Assembly (NCBI GenBank): GCA_016185105.1
Contig: JACPOE010000029.1
Span: forward strand, 1 to 40,789
Length of the DNA stretch: 40,789 nucleotides
Direction of reading: 5' to 3'
From: Bdellovibrio sp.
Lineage (GTDB): Bacteria > Bdellovibrionota > UBA1018
The notes under the pieces were generated by a model. It was not told where the DNA came from and searched no databases. It saw only the letters and a program-made list of their open reading frames with translations. Made by a program: the position numbers and the translations under genes. Below, piece by piece: positions 26,173 through 34,947 of this stretch. The stretch's first letter is position 1. Each line of letters opens with the position of its first letter.

Positions 26173-26832
26173 TCAGTTTTCAGTATGAAAATAACGTTGA
26201 ATGCCAATGACCTTTCCCTGAATGACGGTTTCCGGGCCCTGAGCAAGCTCGATCGGTTTGAAGCTAGGGTTTGCGGGCAGGAGTCGGATTTTACCTGGCT
26301 TGTTTTCGAGGTATTTCACCGTGACTTCTTCGCCTAAGAGCGCAACTACAATTTCTCCTGAATGGGCATGGTTTTGTTTTTTAACAATGATGTAGTCTCC
26401 GTCGAGGATTCCAGCATCCCGCATACTTTCCCCTGTGACGCGGAGAGCGTAGAGCTCTCCACGCCATCGAGCAGGAATAGAAAGAGAGCCTAAAACATTT
26501 TGAGGGGCCTCAATTGGGTGTCCTGCTGGAACGGTGCCTAAAATCGGAACTGTGGAAGCAGCGGAACGGAAGGCTAGGCGAATTCCGCGGGCCCCCTTTT
26601 CTTTTAGTAGGTAGCCCTTTTTGACTAGGGCGCGGATATGGTCTTGAACGGTTCCGACAGCTCCATAGTCGAAGTGGTGAGCAATATCCCGATAAGAGGG
26701 TGGACATCCTGTTTTTGCGATCTCTTTTTCAATAAAGCTAAGTATTTTTAGCTGCTTATCTGAAAGTGAATCTTCCAGTTCTGGATTTAATTGAGAGGAG
26801 GAAAGAGTTGTTTTGTTTTTTTGAATTGTCAT
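26173..26832 (-). CDS. lexA: LexA, SOS repressor
   Basis: This 219-aa self-cleaving repressor has an N-terminal winged HTH (LSDKQLKILSFIEKEIAKTGCPPSYRDIAHHFDYGAVGTVQDHIRALVKKGYL). The C-terminal peptidase domain has cleavage site A103-G104 (TVPAGHP), catalytic S136 (GESMRDAGI) and K173 (EVTVKY). All three are intact, so SOS induction by RecA-driven autocleavage should work. ATG 26832 has AGGAG six bases upstream; a start six codons earlier would overlap the operator region. The recognition region SYRDIAHHFDYGAVGTVQDHIRAL differs from E. coli, which fits an unusual operator. It is divergent from imuA-imuB-dnaE2 across a perfect palindrome at 26855. Confidence 0.93.
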   Translation of the reverse strand: MTIQKNKTTLSSSQLNPELEDSLSDKQLKILSFIEKEIAKTGCPPSYRDIAHHFDYGAVGTVQDHIRALVKKGYLLKEKGARGIRLAFRSAASTVPILGTVPAGHPIEAPQNVLGSLSIPARWRGELYALRVTGESMRDAGILDGDYIIVKKQNHAHSGEIVVALLGEEVTVKYLENKPGKIRLLPANPSFKPIELAQGPETVIQGKVIGIQRYFHTEN

Positions 26833-26841
26833 TGCATCTCC

Positions 26842-26847
26842 TATAAA
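26842..26847 (+). promoter_or_regulatory. Candidate -10 box of the imuA operon
   Basis: TATAAA at 26842-26847, with a weak TTGAAT 15 bases upstream (26821-26826), would start transcription around 26854. The imuA ATG at 26869 would then have a leader of only about 15 bases. Confidence 0.35.
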
Positions 26848-26854
26848 CAACAGA

Positions 26855-26874
26855 TACCATACATTTGTATGGTA
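26855..26874. promoter_or_regulatory. Candidate LexA operator (perfect 20-bp palindrome)
   Basis: TACCATACA-TT-TGTATGGTA is perfectly symmetric, 22 bases from the lexA start and overlapping the imuA start codon (ATG 26869-26871). It is the only strong palindrome in the short divergent region, so it is the natural site for LexA to repress both units. It does not match CTGT-N8-ACAG, GAAC-N4-GTTC or the TTAC-N3-GTAA form reported for Bdellovibrio. Confidence 0.7.
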
Positions 26875-26891
26875 CGTCTAGCTTTTAACAA
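26864..26891 (-). promoter_or_regulatory. Candidate lexA promoter overlapping the operator
   Basis: On the minus strand TTGTTA (26891-26886) and TACAAA (26869-26864) are 16 bases apart. The -10 box lies inside the palindrome, so bound LexA would block its own promoter. Confidence 0.45.
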
Positions 26892-27504
26892 AACACCTCA
26901 AACTTCTGCTGAAACTCTTTCGGTAATTCAGAGTTCTTTTAAAAAAGGGTCTGAGTTTTTTCAGAAAAAGAAGCTCAGTTTTTCTTTTCTGAAAGAAGGC
27001 CTTCCCCTAGGTTCTTTAATGGAAGTGTGTGGTCCTGCAGGGGCTGGAAAAACAGAGGTGGTCTTAAAGTTTCTCTCTGAACATCCGGAATTAAGAGTTG
27101 CTTGGATTGAGGAAAATCTCAGCATCTACCCGACTGCTTTTGAACAGAATAAAGTATCTTTGCAGCGAGTTTTATTTGTAGAGACATCTCGATATTTATG
27201 GGCAGTCCTTCAAATTTTGAAGAGTCAGGCTTTTGGCATTGTGGTCCTTTCTGCTTCGATTTCAAATCGACACTCAGATCTGCTTGATGAAATTGAAAGA
27301 CGAAGAATTCAAATTGCCGCTGAAAAAGCTTCTGCCTCAGTGATTGTGATTGATGAAAGTACTACGAGTCAGGGGAGTTGGCCTTTTACAGTGCAGCTGT
27401 ATGTCACTCGATGCAGAACTACCGGAAGAGTTCATTTACAAGTTTTAAGATACCGAGGTGCCAGGCAATGGGAAAAAGCTTTGCCGATCGCAAACGGAAT
27501 CTAG
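26869..27504 (+). CDS. imuA: ImuA-like RecA-fold protein of the SOS mutasome
   Basis: About 211 aa from ATG 26869. It is RecA-like: a degenerate Walker A (MEVCGPAGAGKTEVV), an IVVLSASISNRHSDLLDEIERRRIQIAAEKASASVIVIDEST region resembling Walker B and its neighbourhood, and a final VTRCRTTGRVHLQVLRYRG strand. ImuA/ImuA' proteins help ImuB and DnaE2 in damage-induced mutagenesis. No ribosome-binding site is present and the ATG lies inside the LexA palindrome, suggesting a nearly leaderless mRNA. The frame is open upstream to 26791 but that would enter lexA. imuB starts inside the end of the gene with a 37-base overlap. Sequence from here to dnaE2 is visibly richer in A/T than most of the window. 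Confidence 0.8.
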   Translation: MVRLAFNKTPQTSAETLSVIQSSFKKGSEFFQKKKLSFSFLKEGLPLGSLMEVCGPAGAGKTEVVLKFLSEHPELRVAWIEENLSIYPTAFEQNKVSLQRVLFVETSRYLWAVLQILKSQAFGIVVLSASISNRHSDLLDEIERRRIQIAAEKASASVIVIDESTTSQGSWPFTVQLYVTRCRTTGRVHLQVLRYRGARQWEKALPIANGI

Positions 27505-28850
27505 TTTGTTTTTTCCTTGGGAATTCCACACTGGATCGGGTTCGTTTTGAGGCTTTGGCGACAGCTTGTTTTCGATTTACACCTAAAGTGGCTATTCGTT
27601 TTCCGGAAGCAGTTTTTCTAGATATTCGAGGTTGTGAGGGTTTGTTTTCTGAAGAAGGTTTAGTTTTAAGGTTAAAGATTTTAGGAAAAAGATTTCTAGA
27701 TTCTTCTACTTTTCCAATAAGGGTTCAATTTGCTGAAGATGTTCCCACTGCTTTGGCTTTGGCAAGATATCCGGTGTCCTCCGTAAAGAGAGAGCTTCCC
27801 CTGGAGGCTCTCTCTGATTTTGATTGTCCATTTAAAGGGTTTGAGGACGAGAAGCCTTTGTTTAAAGCTGAGGATCGACTTTTCAGTAAGGACTTTCAAC
27901 AAGTTTTGGGAAAGTTGGGATTAAGAAATGTCGGGGATTTTATGGATCTCCCGGTAAAAAGTTTGGCAGCCAGGCTCGGAAAAAGAGCAGTCGAAATCAA
28001 TGCTCGTCTCCATGGACATCTAGGTACTCCATGGATAGCGTTTCAACCTCAGGAAAGGTATTTGGAAAAAGTAGCTCTAGACGAAGAAGTTCAACTCGAA
28101 TCGGTTTTCTTTATTTTAAAAGGAGTGATTGATCGTGCAATGGCAAGGCTTCGGGGACTTGCACAACGAGCCAATCGGGTTGCTATAGAACTTCAGGTAA
28201 GACGCTTTTCAGTGATTCGAGCAGAGGATGTGGTTCGACGATGGGAAATCGAATTGCCGGTTCCTCAGGGCTCAACCTCTGGGCTTTTAGGGATTTTAAG
28301 AGAAAGAATCAGTTTTGATGTGGATCAAAATCCGTTTTTGGCTCCATTAGAACAAGTCAGTTTTGAGGTTTTAGAGACTATTCCAGGTCGTGGACCGCAA
28401 CTCGATTTTTTTAATAAAAAAGAAGAGGAAGAAGAAAAGTGGAATAGTCTTGTGGGAAGACTGATTGATCATCTTGGAAAAGAAAATGTATTTATTGCTC
28501 AACCGGTCCACCGTTACCTTCCTGAATATTCCTGGAAAAAACAAAGATGGCAGTCTCAATCCAAAATGGAAGACCGAGCTGATATCCCGTTAGCAAGTCG
28601 ACCTCTTCGGATTTTAAAAAAACCGGAAGCTGTTCAAATAGAAAATAGATTTCTAGTTTTTCCTGACGGGAAAAAAGTTCGTATTCTAGGTTTTGATGGA
28701 CCCGAACGGATTGACTCTGAATGGTGGAGAAACGCTGAAGGAGAAGAAAATCAAACCAGAGACTATTATCGGATTGTTGTAGGAGAGGGTCAGATCTATT
28801 GGGTGTTTCTTTCTAATTCTCAGATTTTTTTGCACGGCTATTTTGACTAA
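27468..28850 (+). CDS. imuB: ImuB, Y-family polymerase-like mutasome protein
   Basis: The 460-aa protein has the Y-family polymerase fold without normal catalytic acidic residues. N-terminal LVCFFLGNSTLDRVRFEALATACFRFTPKVA replaces the usual catalytic DxDxFF. Later regions fit ImuB: VFLDIRGCEGLF, LGKLGLRNVGDFMDLPVKSLAARLGKRAVEINARLHG (the helix-hairpin-helix thumb) and LDEEVQLESVFFILKGVIDRAMARL. ImuB is the scaffold that binds the sliding clamp, ImuA and DnaE2; QLDFFN near residue 310 looks like a clamp-binding motif. ATG 27468 gives the normal start (MGKSFADRKRNLVCFF). The gene ends 8 bases before dnaE2. Confidence 0.85.
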   Translation: MGKSFADRKRNLVCFFLGNSTLDRVRFEALATACFRFTPKVAIRFPEAVFLDIRGCEGLFSEEGLVLRLKILGKRFLDSSTFPIRVQFAEDVPTALALARYPVSSVKRELPLEALSDFDCPFKGFEDEKPLFKAEDRLFSKDFQQVLGKLGLRNVGDFMDLPVKSLAARLGKRAVEINARLHGHLGTPWIAFQPQERYLEKVALDEEVQLESVFFILKGVIDRAMARLRGLAQRANRVAIELQVRRFSVIRAEDVVRRWEIELPVPQGSTSGLLGILRERISFDVDQNPFLAPLEQVSFEVLETIPGRGPQLDFFNKKEEEEEKWNSLVGRLIDHLGKENVFIAQPVHRYLPEYSWKKQRWQSQSKMEDRADIPLASRPLRILKKPEAVQIENRFLVFPDGKKVRILGFDGPERIDSEWWRNAEGEENQTRDYYRIVVGEGQIYWVFLSNSQIFLHGYFD

Positions 28851-28858
28851 AAAACTTT

Positions 28859-31800
28859 ATGACAGCACACTATGCTGAACTGATTTGTAGATCCCACTAT
28901 TCCTTTTTGAGAGGGGCTTCTCATCCAAAGGAGCTGGTTCAGCAAGCCATTGAATTAGGTTTGACGGCGTTGGCAATCACAGATCGAGACGGGGTTTATG
29001 GAATGCCTAAGGCCTATCGTGCGATTCAGACCTCAGAGCCTAAAACTTCTTTAAAACTGATTGTGGGGGCTGAGCTTAGTTTTGAAGATCAAGCTAGACT
29101 GCATCTGATTTCTTTGGATCGAAAAGGGTATGGTCTTTTGTGTCGGTTGCTGACAGCAAGCCATGAAGGCAAAGAGAAAGGTAAGGCGGCCCTGGATTGG
29201 AAACGATTCATTCAGCTGATGCAGAGTTCAGCTTCTAAAAAGCTTGTCGCAATTCAGCTACCAGAAGAAAAGCGATCGATTGAATATGAACAGTTGAAGG
29301 AGGTTTTTGAGGATCGATTCTATCTCGGGCTTTACCGGGTCTTGGATGGTCGGGATTCGATTCGTACTCGAAAAGTTAAAAGTCTAAGTCAGAAATATCA
29401 ACTTCCGATTGTCGCCACCAATGATGTTCATTTTCATATTCGTGAAAGAAAACCGCTTCAGGACACATTAACTGCGATCCGTGAAAATCAGTCCTTAAAT
29501 GATGTAGGATTTCAGATTTTTCAAAACTCAGAGCGTTACTTGAAGTCGGCTGATGAAATGACAAAGCTTTTCCAAGCTCTCCCTGAAGCTATTGAAAACA
29601 CGATCCGAATTTCGGATCAGTGTCATTTCTGTCCTTCTGAGCTTCGATACTACTATCCTTCTGAGTGGATACCGGCGGGTGAAACTTCTCAAAGCTATCT
29701 AGAAAGGTTGACCTGGGAAGGTGCAAAGAAACGTTATCCTGATGGAATTCCAGAAGATGTTACTCAGCAACTATTTAAGGAATTTAAACTGATTTCAGAA
29801 ATGAAATTTGCAGACTATTTTTTAACCATTTGGGAGATTGTAGAGTTTGCCAGGAAAAAAGAGATTCTCTGTCAAGGTCGAGGATCGGCTGCCAATTCTG
29901 CTGTTTGTTATTGCTTAGGAATTACGGCTGTTGATCCCGTTCGCATGAATTTACTTTTTGAAAGATTTATTTCTGCTGAACGTGGCGAGCCACCTGATAT
30001 TGATGTTGATTTTGAGCATGAACGCCGCGAAGAGGTGATTCAACATATTTATGAAAAATATGGCAGGCACCGGGCGGGAATGGTTTCGGCAATTATTACT
30101 TATCGAAGTCGATCCTCTTTGAGGGATCTGACAAAAGCACTGGGGGAATTTGTTCGGAAAGAGGAGTTTGCTCAAAGAATGGAAGAGATTCGAGGGTTTC
30201 CCAGACATCTTTCAATCCATAGTGGGGGCTTCACTCTTTCAGCTGAGCCAATCATTGAAACAGTTCCTATTGAACCTGCCAGAATGGACGGTCGAACTAT
30301 TGTTCAGTGGGATAAAGAGGATTTAGACTATATCGGACTTTTGAAAGTAGATATTTTAGCTTTAGGGATGCTCAGTGCGATTCGAAAAACTTTGGACTAT
30401 GTGCAGCCCCGGCGTCCTGGGCTAAGCTTAGCGACTCTTCCTGCAGAAGATCCTTCGACCTATCAGATGATTCAAAAAGGGCAAACCGTAGGGGTATTTC
30501 AGATCGAATCCCGCGCACAGATGAGCATGTTGAGAAGGCTTCTACCGCGCACGTTTTACGATCTTGTTATTCAGGTCGCCATTGTGAGGCCTGGTCCTAT
30601 TCAAGGGCAGATGGTTCATCCCTATTTAAGAAGAAGAAGGGGGCAGGAAGACAGCCGCAGTCCTGATCCCAGGTTGGAGCCAATTTTAGGAAGAACATTA
30701 GGGGTTCCGCTTTTTCAAGAGCAGGTGATGAAAGTCGCGATGGTGATTGCTGATTTTAGTCCTGGAGAAGCAGACGAGTTAAGAAGAGCGATTGGAGCGT
30801 GGAGGTCAAGTGGCTCTATCGAGAAACTAGGATTGCGATTAAAGAAGGGATTACTTGCAAATGGACTCCCTGAAGAATTTGTAGAGCGCATTTTTAAACA
30901 AATTCAAGGATTCGCCGAATATGGATTTCCTGAATCTCATGCTGCGTCGTTTGCTCTTTTGGCTTATGCTTCCTCGTATCTCAAAGCTCACTATCCATCC
31001 GAGTTTACTTGTGGTCTTTTAAATTCTCAGCCGATGGGATTCTATTCTTCTCATACCTTGGTGGAAGAGGCGAAGCGTCAAGGCGTGATTGTCTTGCCGG
31101 TGGATCCCAATGAGTCGGACTGGGATTGTACTTGTGATGCTCAGTCCCGGTTAAGAATTGGTCTAAGGGTAGTTCAAGGTCTAAGACAGGATCAAGCAAA
31201 GTTACTCATTCAGGAAAGAAGAAAGGAGAGGTTTAAAGGGTTAGCCGATTTTTTATCTAGGGTTCATTTATCTCGAGGGGTTTTAAATCGACTTGCTATG
31301 GGGGATGCCTTTCAAGCATTTGGTTTAAGTAGAAGACAAGCTCTTTGGGAAATTTTGTCTGGAGATATTCTGAAAGCCAAGGATCAGCAGCTGAGCTTAT
31401 TTTCAGGAGTCGAGTCTTTGTTTAGTGGGGTGAATCAGTTTAGACCTTTATCTGCTTATGAGTCGATTCAATCAGACTATGAGTCCTACCGTTTGTCTGT
31501 ACAGGGTCATCCTCTATGGGGTTTAAGGCAGGACCCTGTGCTTAAAAAGAGGCTTCCACCCTCGACGACTCGGACGCTCAAAGAGGCCGTTGCAGGAAGG
31601 AGGATTCGGTTGGCCGGGTTAGTGATTGTCAGGCAAAGGCCCATGACTGCAAAAGGGACTGTTTTTGCTACTTTAGAGGATGAATTTGGGTTTGGAGATT
31701 TAATTTTTCATGAACAGGTCTATGAAAAGTATGAGGAAGTTTTGGATCAAAGCCCTTTCGTGATTGTTGTGGGAAGGGTTCAAAGAGATGGAGAAATGGT

Positions 31801-31888
31801 CAATTTGATTGTTCAAACGGTAGAGAGCCTTTTTAGTGATGAAGTGGAACTACAGGATATCGCTACGAAATCAAGAGATTTTCACTGA
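28859..31888 (+). CDS. dnaE2: DnaE2 (ImuC), error-prone polymerase III alpha subunit
   Basis: This 1009-aa C-family polymerase has the DnaE2-type N-terminal PHP domain (YAELICRSHYSFLRGASHPKELVQQAIELGLTALAITDRDGVYG). Palm catalytic motifs are intact: PPDIDVDFEHERREEVI and YIGLLKVDILALGMLSAI. ILCQGRGSAANSAVCYCLGITAVDPV, GFPESHAASFALLAYASSYLK and a C-terminal OB-fold (RIRLAGLVIVRQRPMTAKGTVFATLEDEFG) also fit. The length of about 1000 residues, shorter than replicative DnaE, and position behind imuA-imuB identify the mutasome polymerase used for SOS translesion synthesis. Expected to be LexA-controlled via the shared palindrome. No clear terminator follows. Confidence 0.94.
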   Translation: MTAHYAELICRSHYSFLRGASHPKELVQQAIELGLTALAITDRDGVYGMPKAYRAIQTSEPKTSLKLIVGAELSFEDQARLHLISLDRKGYGLLCRLLTASHEGKEKGKAALDWKRFIQLMQSSASKKLVAIQLPEEKRSIEYEQLKEVFEDRFYLGLYRVLDGRDSIRTRKVKSLSQKYQLPIVATNDVHFHIRERKPLQDTLTAIRENQSLNDVGFQIFQNSERYLKSADEMTKLFQALPEAIENTIRISDQCHFCPSELRYYYPSEWIPAGETSQSYLERLTWEGAKKRYPDGIPEDVTQQLFKEFKLISEMKFADYFLTIWEIVEFARKKEILCQGRGSAANSAVCYCLGITAVDPVRMNLLFERFISAERGEPPDIDVDFEHERREEVIQHIYEKYGRHRAGMVSAIITYRSRSSLRDLTKALGEFVRKEEFAQRMEEIRGFPRHLSIHSGGFTLSAEPIIETVPIEPARMDGRTIVQWDKEDLDYIGLLKVDILALGMLSAIRKTLDYVQPRRPGLSLATLPAEDPSTYQMIQKGQTVGVFQIESRAQMSMLRRLLPRTFYDLVIQVAIVRPGPIQGQMVHPYLRRRRGQEDSRSPDPRLEPILGRTLGVPLFQEQVMKVAMVIADFSPGEADELRRAIGAWRSSGSIEKLGLRLKKGLLANGLPEEFVERIFKQIQGFAEYGFPESHAASFALLAYASSYLKAHYPSEFTCGLLNSQPMGFYSSHTLVEEAKRQGVIVLPVDPNESDWDCTCDAQSRLRIGLRVVQGLRQDQAKLLIQERRKERFKGLADFLSRVHLSRGVLNRLAMGDAFQAFGLSRRQALWEILSGDILKAKDQQLSLFSGVESLFSGVNQFRPLSAYESIQSDYESYRLSVQGHPLWGLRQDPVLKKRLPPSTTRTLKEAVAGRRIRLAGLVIVRQRPMTAKGTVFATLEDEFGFGDLIFHEQVYEKYEEVLDQSPFVIVVGRVQRDGEMVNLIVQTVESLFSDEVELQDIATKSRDFH

Positions 31889-31964
31889 AAACTCGAACCC
31901 GAATCCACTTGAAAATGCCTTCAGATTTCGTTAAAAGATATTTTTAAACTTACTTAAAATATTT

Positions 31965-33104
31965 ATGAAGAATTTTATTGTGGCGGTGGTAGTAGCAGGC
32001 TTTTCATTGTCTTTGGTTCCTCTTTCGGCCGAAGCTTCTCTGAGGGGTAGACTTTTGTTCGAGGAGTCTAATGAAGAAAACCAATCTGACGAATCCCAGC
32101 CAAGCGATGGATTGATTGAGAGAGACTCTCCTTGTGAACTTAAAAAGAGACCAAGGCCAGAACTCGAACCTATCGAAACTGCTTGTAGTCTTTCCTCAAA
32201 TGAACCACCCACCCCAATCAAGAGAAATCAAAACCACCAACCCAGAATAGGTCGTGGTTCCGTACGACTTTTTGAGGGTGAAAGGGTCCAACGCGCGATT
32301 GATCCAGCGGATCTCGTAGAAACGGTCTCTGGATCTGAATTCCAGGTTATTCGCACCTTAGGCGCCGGAGAAAATGGGAAGGTTCTTCGTGTGATTAGGC
32401 GGAACGAAGAAACAGTTTTAAAAATTTGCAACGAGACTGGTCTGAAAATTACCCAAAAGGAATTTAATCGCCAGGTGAAGGCCGCTGCAGTTCAGGTTGC
32501 ACCTCAAATAGTAGGTTCCGTGTTTAGATATCAAGAACCCAACGAGTCTCCCAAATTTGCATTTCAGATGGAGTTTATTCCTGGAGCTGAAACCTTAAAG
32601 AGTGTTTTCGTGAGTTCTCATAACCGGAAGGAACTGAGCCAAAGACTAGCGACATCAGTTTTTTCTCAGCTCTTAGTTTTGCATGAGAATGCCGGGATAC
32701 CTCACGGTGACATTAATCCTGAAAACATTTTAGTGCTGCCTTCTATGGAGACTAAGTTGATCGATTTTGGCGTGCCTTCGGGTAGTCTTGGGCGTCAGGA
32801 GTATCATCTTTTAGAGAGTCCAACCCTGAATGAAATGGACCAGGATTTTGTTGCTTTGGTACTGGTCTTTCTGGAACTCAATGGAGACTACGATCCGAAT
32901 CGCGACTACGCGGAACCCTCAGTTGTACAGCAGGCTCCAGTACTTCCTGTAGCGCCTTTAAAGGGTCTTTTTCGTCCCCAAATTACAAAAGAAAGAACAA
33001 GAGCCAGTTTGCAAGTTCTAATCAATTTGGTAAGAAACTCAGATTGTTTTTCAGAGACCTTGAAAACTGAAATTCTAGTGAGGTTGGCTTCACTTCGCAG
33101 CTAA
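31965..33104 (+). CDS. Exported protein-kinase-like protein
   Basis: This 379-aa protein combines a Sec signal peptide (MKNFIVAVVVAGFSLSLVPLSAEA) with an acidic/proline linker (25-115) and an eukaryotic-type protein kinase fold. It has a glycine loop LGAGENGKVLRV (132-143), ATP lysine K153 (TVLKIC), catalytic loop HGDINPENIL (247-256) and DFG (267-269). The catalytic Asp249 is present, but Lys of the HRDxKPEN loop is Asn251, so activity may be weak or changed. There is no later membrane segment. Because the periplasm lacks ATP, the protein would act after export, for example in a prey or host cell, or is a pseudokinase. An AT-rich 76-base gap separates it from dnaE2; purK follows after 15 bases. 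Confidence 0.72.
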   Translation: MKNFIVAVVVAGFSLSLVPLSAEASLRGRLLFEESNEENQSDESQPSDGLIERDSPCELKKRPRPELEPIETACSLSSNEPPTPIKRNQNHQPRIGRGSVRLFEGERVQRAIDPADLVETVSGSEFQVIRTLGAGENGKVLRVIRRNEETVLKICNETGLKITQKEFNRQVKAAAVQVAPQIVGSVFRYQEPNESPKFAFQMEFIPGAETLKSVFVSSHNRKELSQRLATSVFSQLLVLHENAGIPHGDINPENILVLPSMETKLIDFGVPSGSLGRQEYHLLESPTLNEMDQDFVALVLVFLELNGDYDPNRDYAEPSVVQQAPVLPVAPLKGLFRPQITKERTRASLQVLINLVRNSDCFSETLKTEILVRLASLRS

Positions 33105-33119
33105 AGGGAACGGTGAATA

Positions 33120-34355
33120 TTGATCGGCATCATTGGCGGTGGGCAGTTAGCGTTAATGTTGGGGGATGCCGCTGTTCAGCTTGGGCTTGATCCGCTTATT
33201 TTCTCTGGCAGTAAAGACGATCCAGCAGCACAGAAGCACAAAGCTATCCTAGGAACTCTCGGAGAGGCTGATGCCGTCAGAGAGTTTTTCTCAAAGGCTA
33301 AAAAGGTTATTTTTGAGAACGAATTTGTGGACTGCGATCGTTTGGAAGACCTTGGTAAAGGAACTATAGAATTCCTTCCTAGTTTATCTGTCATTCGACT
33401 TTTTCAAGACAAGCTTGAGCAAAAAAGGGCTTTGCTCCGATTGGGAGTGGATACAGCCCCTTTTTTAGAACTGGGCTTGCCCCAAAACATTAGCAAAGAC
33501 ACCTTGCGTGAAGTTCTGAGTAAGTTAGGTGGCAGCTGTGTTTTGAAGTGGTCACGGATGGGCTACGACGGCAAGGGCGTTCTATTTCTAACCGAGGCCG
33601 AGTTGGATCAGCCGAGAGTTTGGGACTTTCTAAAGAATGCAGGATCAAAGGGAGCTTTGATTTATGCTGAGAAGAAAATCCCTTTCAAACGCGAGCTGGC
33701 GATCATCGGCTTGAATTCCATTTCCGGAGATTTCTTGTCTTATCCTTTGGTCGTTTCGGAACAGACTCAGGGAATTTGTTCTCTGGTTTACGGACCTGCC
33801 ACGGCAGCGGGTGTACCAGAGTCACTCCAGCAAAAGGCTCGAACGTTTGCAAAAAAGATCGCGCAATCTGAGAATCTTGTTGGTGCTTTCGCTCTGGAGT
33901 TTTTTGAGACCCAAGAGGGCGAAATTTTAGTGAATGAAATCGCTCCGCGAGTGCATAACTCAGGTCACTATACTCAAGATGCTGGGATGTGTGATCAATT
34001 TGAGAATCATTTGCGGGCAGTTGTGGGAATGCCATTGGGTCCAGTTTCTTCAAAGGGTGTTTTCGGAATGATTAACCTCCTTGGACCTCAAGGCCTAGTG
34101 AGAGAGTCAATGGACGGCCCGTTTGTTCGACGCTGGTCCGAAAAAGTTCAGCTTCACTGGTATGGGAAGAAAGAAATTAGTCCTTTTCGAAAGGTAGGTC
34201 ATTTAAATGCCTATGATCCTACCGCAACAGCATCTGCGCCGAGCCAAGGTAGCCAGCAAGTTTTAGTGCGAACTCTCCAATCTGCTCGGGATGAGTGGGA
34301 AAAAAAGCTTAGAGCGCAGCCGAAATTTTTTCGATTTGATGAGGAGATCAAGTGA
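33120..34355 (+). CDS. purK: N5-carboxyaminoimidazole ribonucleotide synthase
   Basis: PurK makes N5-CAIR from AIR, ATP and bicarbonate in purine synthesis. The 411-aa ATP-grasp protein starts [21 protein letters not shown]. It contains [31 protein letters not shown] and the metal/ATP region [34 protein letters not shown], then the closing [20 protein letters not shown]. The start must be TTG 33120, since a stop lies in frame two codons upstream; AAAGGGA is about 11 bases before it. It is slightly longer than usual because of a C-terminal extension. The end overlaps purE by four bases (GTGA). Confidence 0.92.
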   Translation: MIGIIGGGQLALMLGDAAVQLGLDPLIFSGSKDDPAAQKHKAILGTLGEADAVREFFSKAKKVIFENEFVDCDRLEDLGKGTIEFLPSLSVIRLFQDKLEQKRALLRLGVDTAPFLELGLPQNISKDTLREVLSKLGGSCVLKWSRMGYDGKGVLFLTEAELDQPRVWDFLKNAGSKGALIYAEKKIPFKRELAIIGLNSISGDFLSYPLVVSEQTQGICSLVYGPATAAGVPESLQQKARTFAKKIAQSENLVGAFALEFFETQEGEILVNEIAPRVHNSGHYTQDAGMCDQFENHLRAVVGMPLGPVSSKGVFGMINLLGPQGLVRESMDGPFVRRWSEKVQLHWYGKKEISPFRKVGHLNAYDPTATASAPSQGSQQVLVRTLQSARDEWEKKLRAQPKFFRFDEEIK

Positions 34356-34924
34356 AATTAAAAACGAAGAAGGTAAAGAAACCCAGCCACAAAGTCGAAA
34401 AAGACAGTCCGCATGTCGCGGTGGTTATGGGAAGTGATTCCGATCTACCCGTCATGAAGGATGCCATCGAGGCTCTCGAAAAACTTCAAATCAAAACTGA
34501 GGTCGGAATTATTTCGGCGCATCGAACTCCAGAAGAAATGGCCAAGTTCTCTAAAAATGCTCGAAAGCGGGGAATTCGGGTCATTATTGCTGGGGCCGGA
34601 GGGGCCGCGCACCTTCCTGGGATGGTAGCCGCTCAGACTGAACTTCCAGTCATTGGTGTTCCAGTACCTATGGGGCACCTCCAGGGCCAGGATGCTCTCC
34701 TCTCTATTGTTCAAATGCCGAAAGGTGTTCCTGTGGCCACAGTCGCCATAGGTAACGCCTGGAATGCTGGAATTCTAGCAGCCCAGATCATAGGCGCTGG
34801 GAACAGTGACTTTTCGGAAGCTGTTTTGGATCGTATTTTGAAATATAAAATGGAAATGAAAAAAACGGTGCGCCAGAAACGAAAAGTTTTGAAGGATCGG
34901 AATCATACTCCGATTCGCGCCTAG
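34352..34924 (+). CDS. purE: N5-carboxyaminoimidazole ribonucleotide mutase
   Basis: PurE converts N5-CAIR to CAIR. This 190-aa class I enzyme has the phosphate-binding [10 protein letters not shown], the active-site [24 protein letters not shown] and [40 protein letters not shown]. The N-terminal about 20 residues are a lysine-rich extension not usual in the family. GTG 34352 overlaps the purK stop, so the pair is translationally coupled. A hairpin between this gene and the convergent HD-GYP gene probably ends both transcripts. Confidence 0.93.
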   Translation: MKLKTKKVKKPSHKVEKDSPHVAVVMGSDSDLPVMKDAIEALEKLQIKTEVGIISAHRTPEEMAKFSKNARKRGIRVIIAGAGGAAHLPGMVAAQTELPVIGVPVPMGHLQGQDALLSIVQMPKGVPVATVAIGNAWNAGILAAQIIGAGNSDFSEAVLDRILKYKMEMKKTVRQKRKVLKDRNHTPIRA

Positions 34925-34947
34925 AAAAGCTTGATTCGTGAGCTTTT
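34925..34947. terminator. Hairpin between convergent genes
   Basis: AAAAGCT and AGCTTTT, nine bases apart, form a symmetric hairpin with A/T flanks exactly between the stops of purE and the HD-GYP gene, suitable for a bidirectional terminator. The T run is short. Confidence 0.5.

Noticed and set aside
31938-31964. AT-rich hairpin before the kinase-like gene as terminator of dnaE2
   Set aside because: The stem contains only A/T pairs with a bulge and no T run follows; it is more likely promoter sequence.
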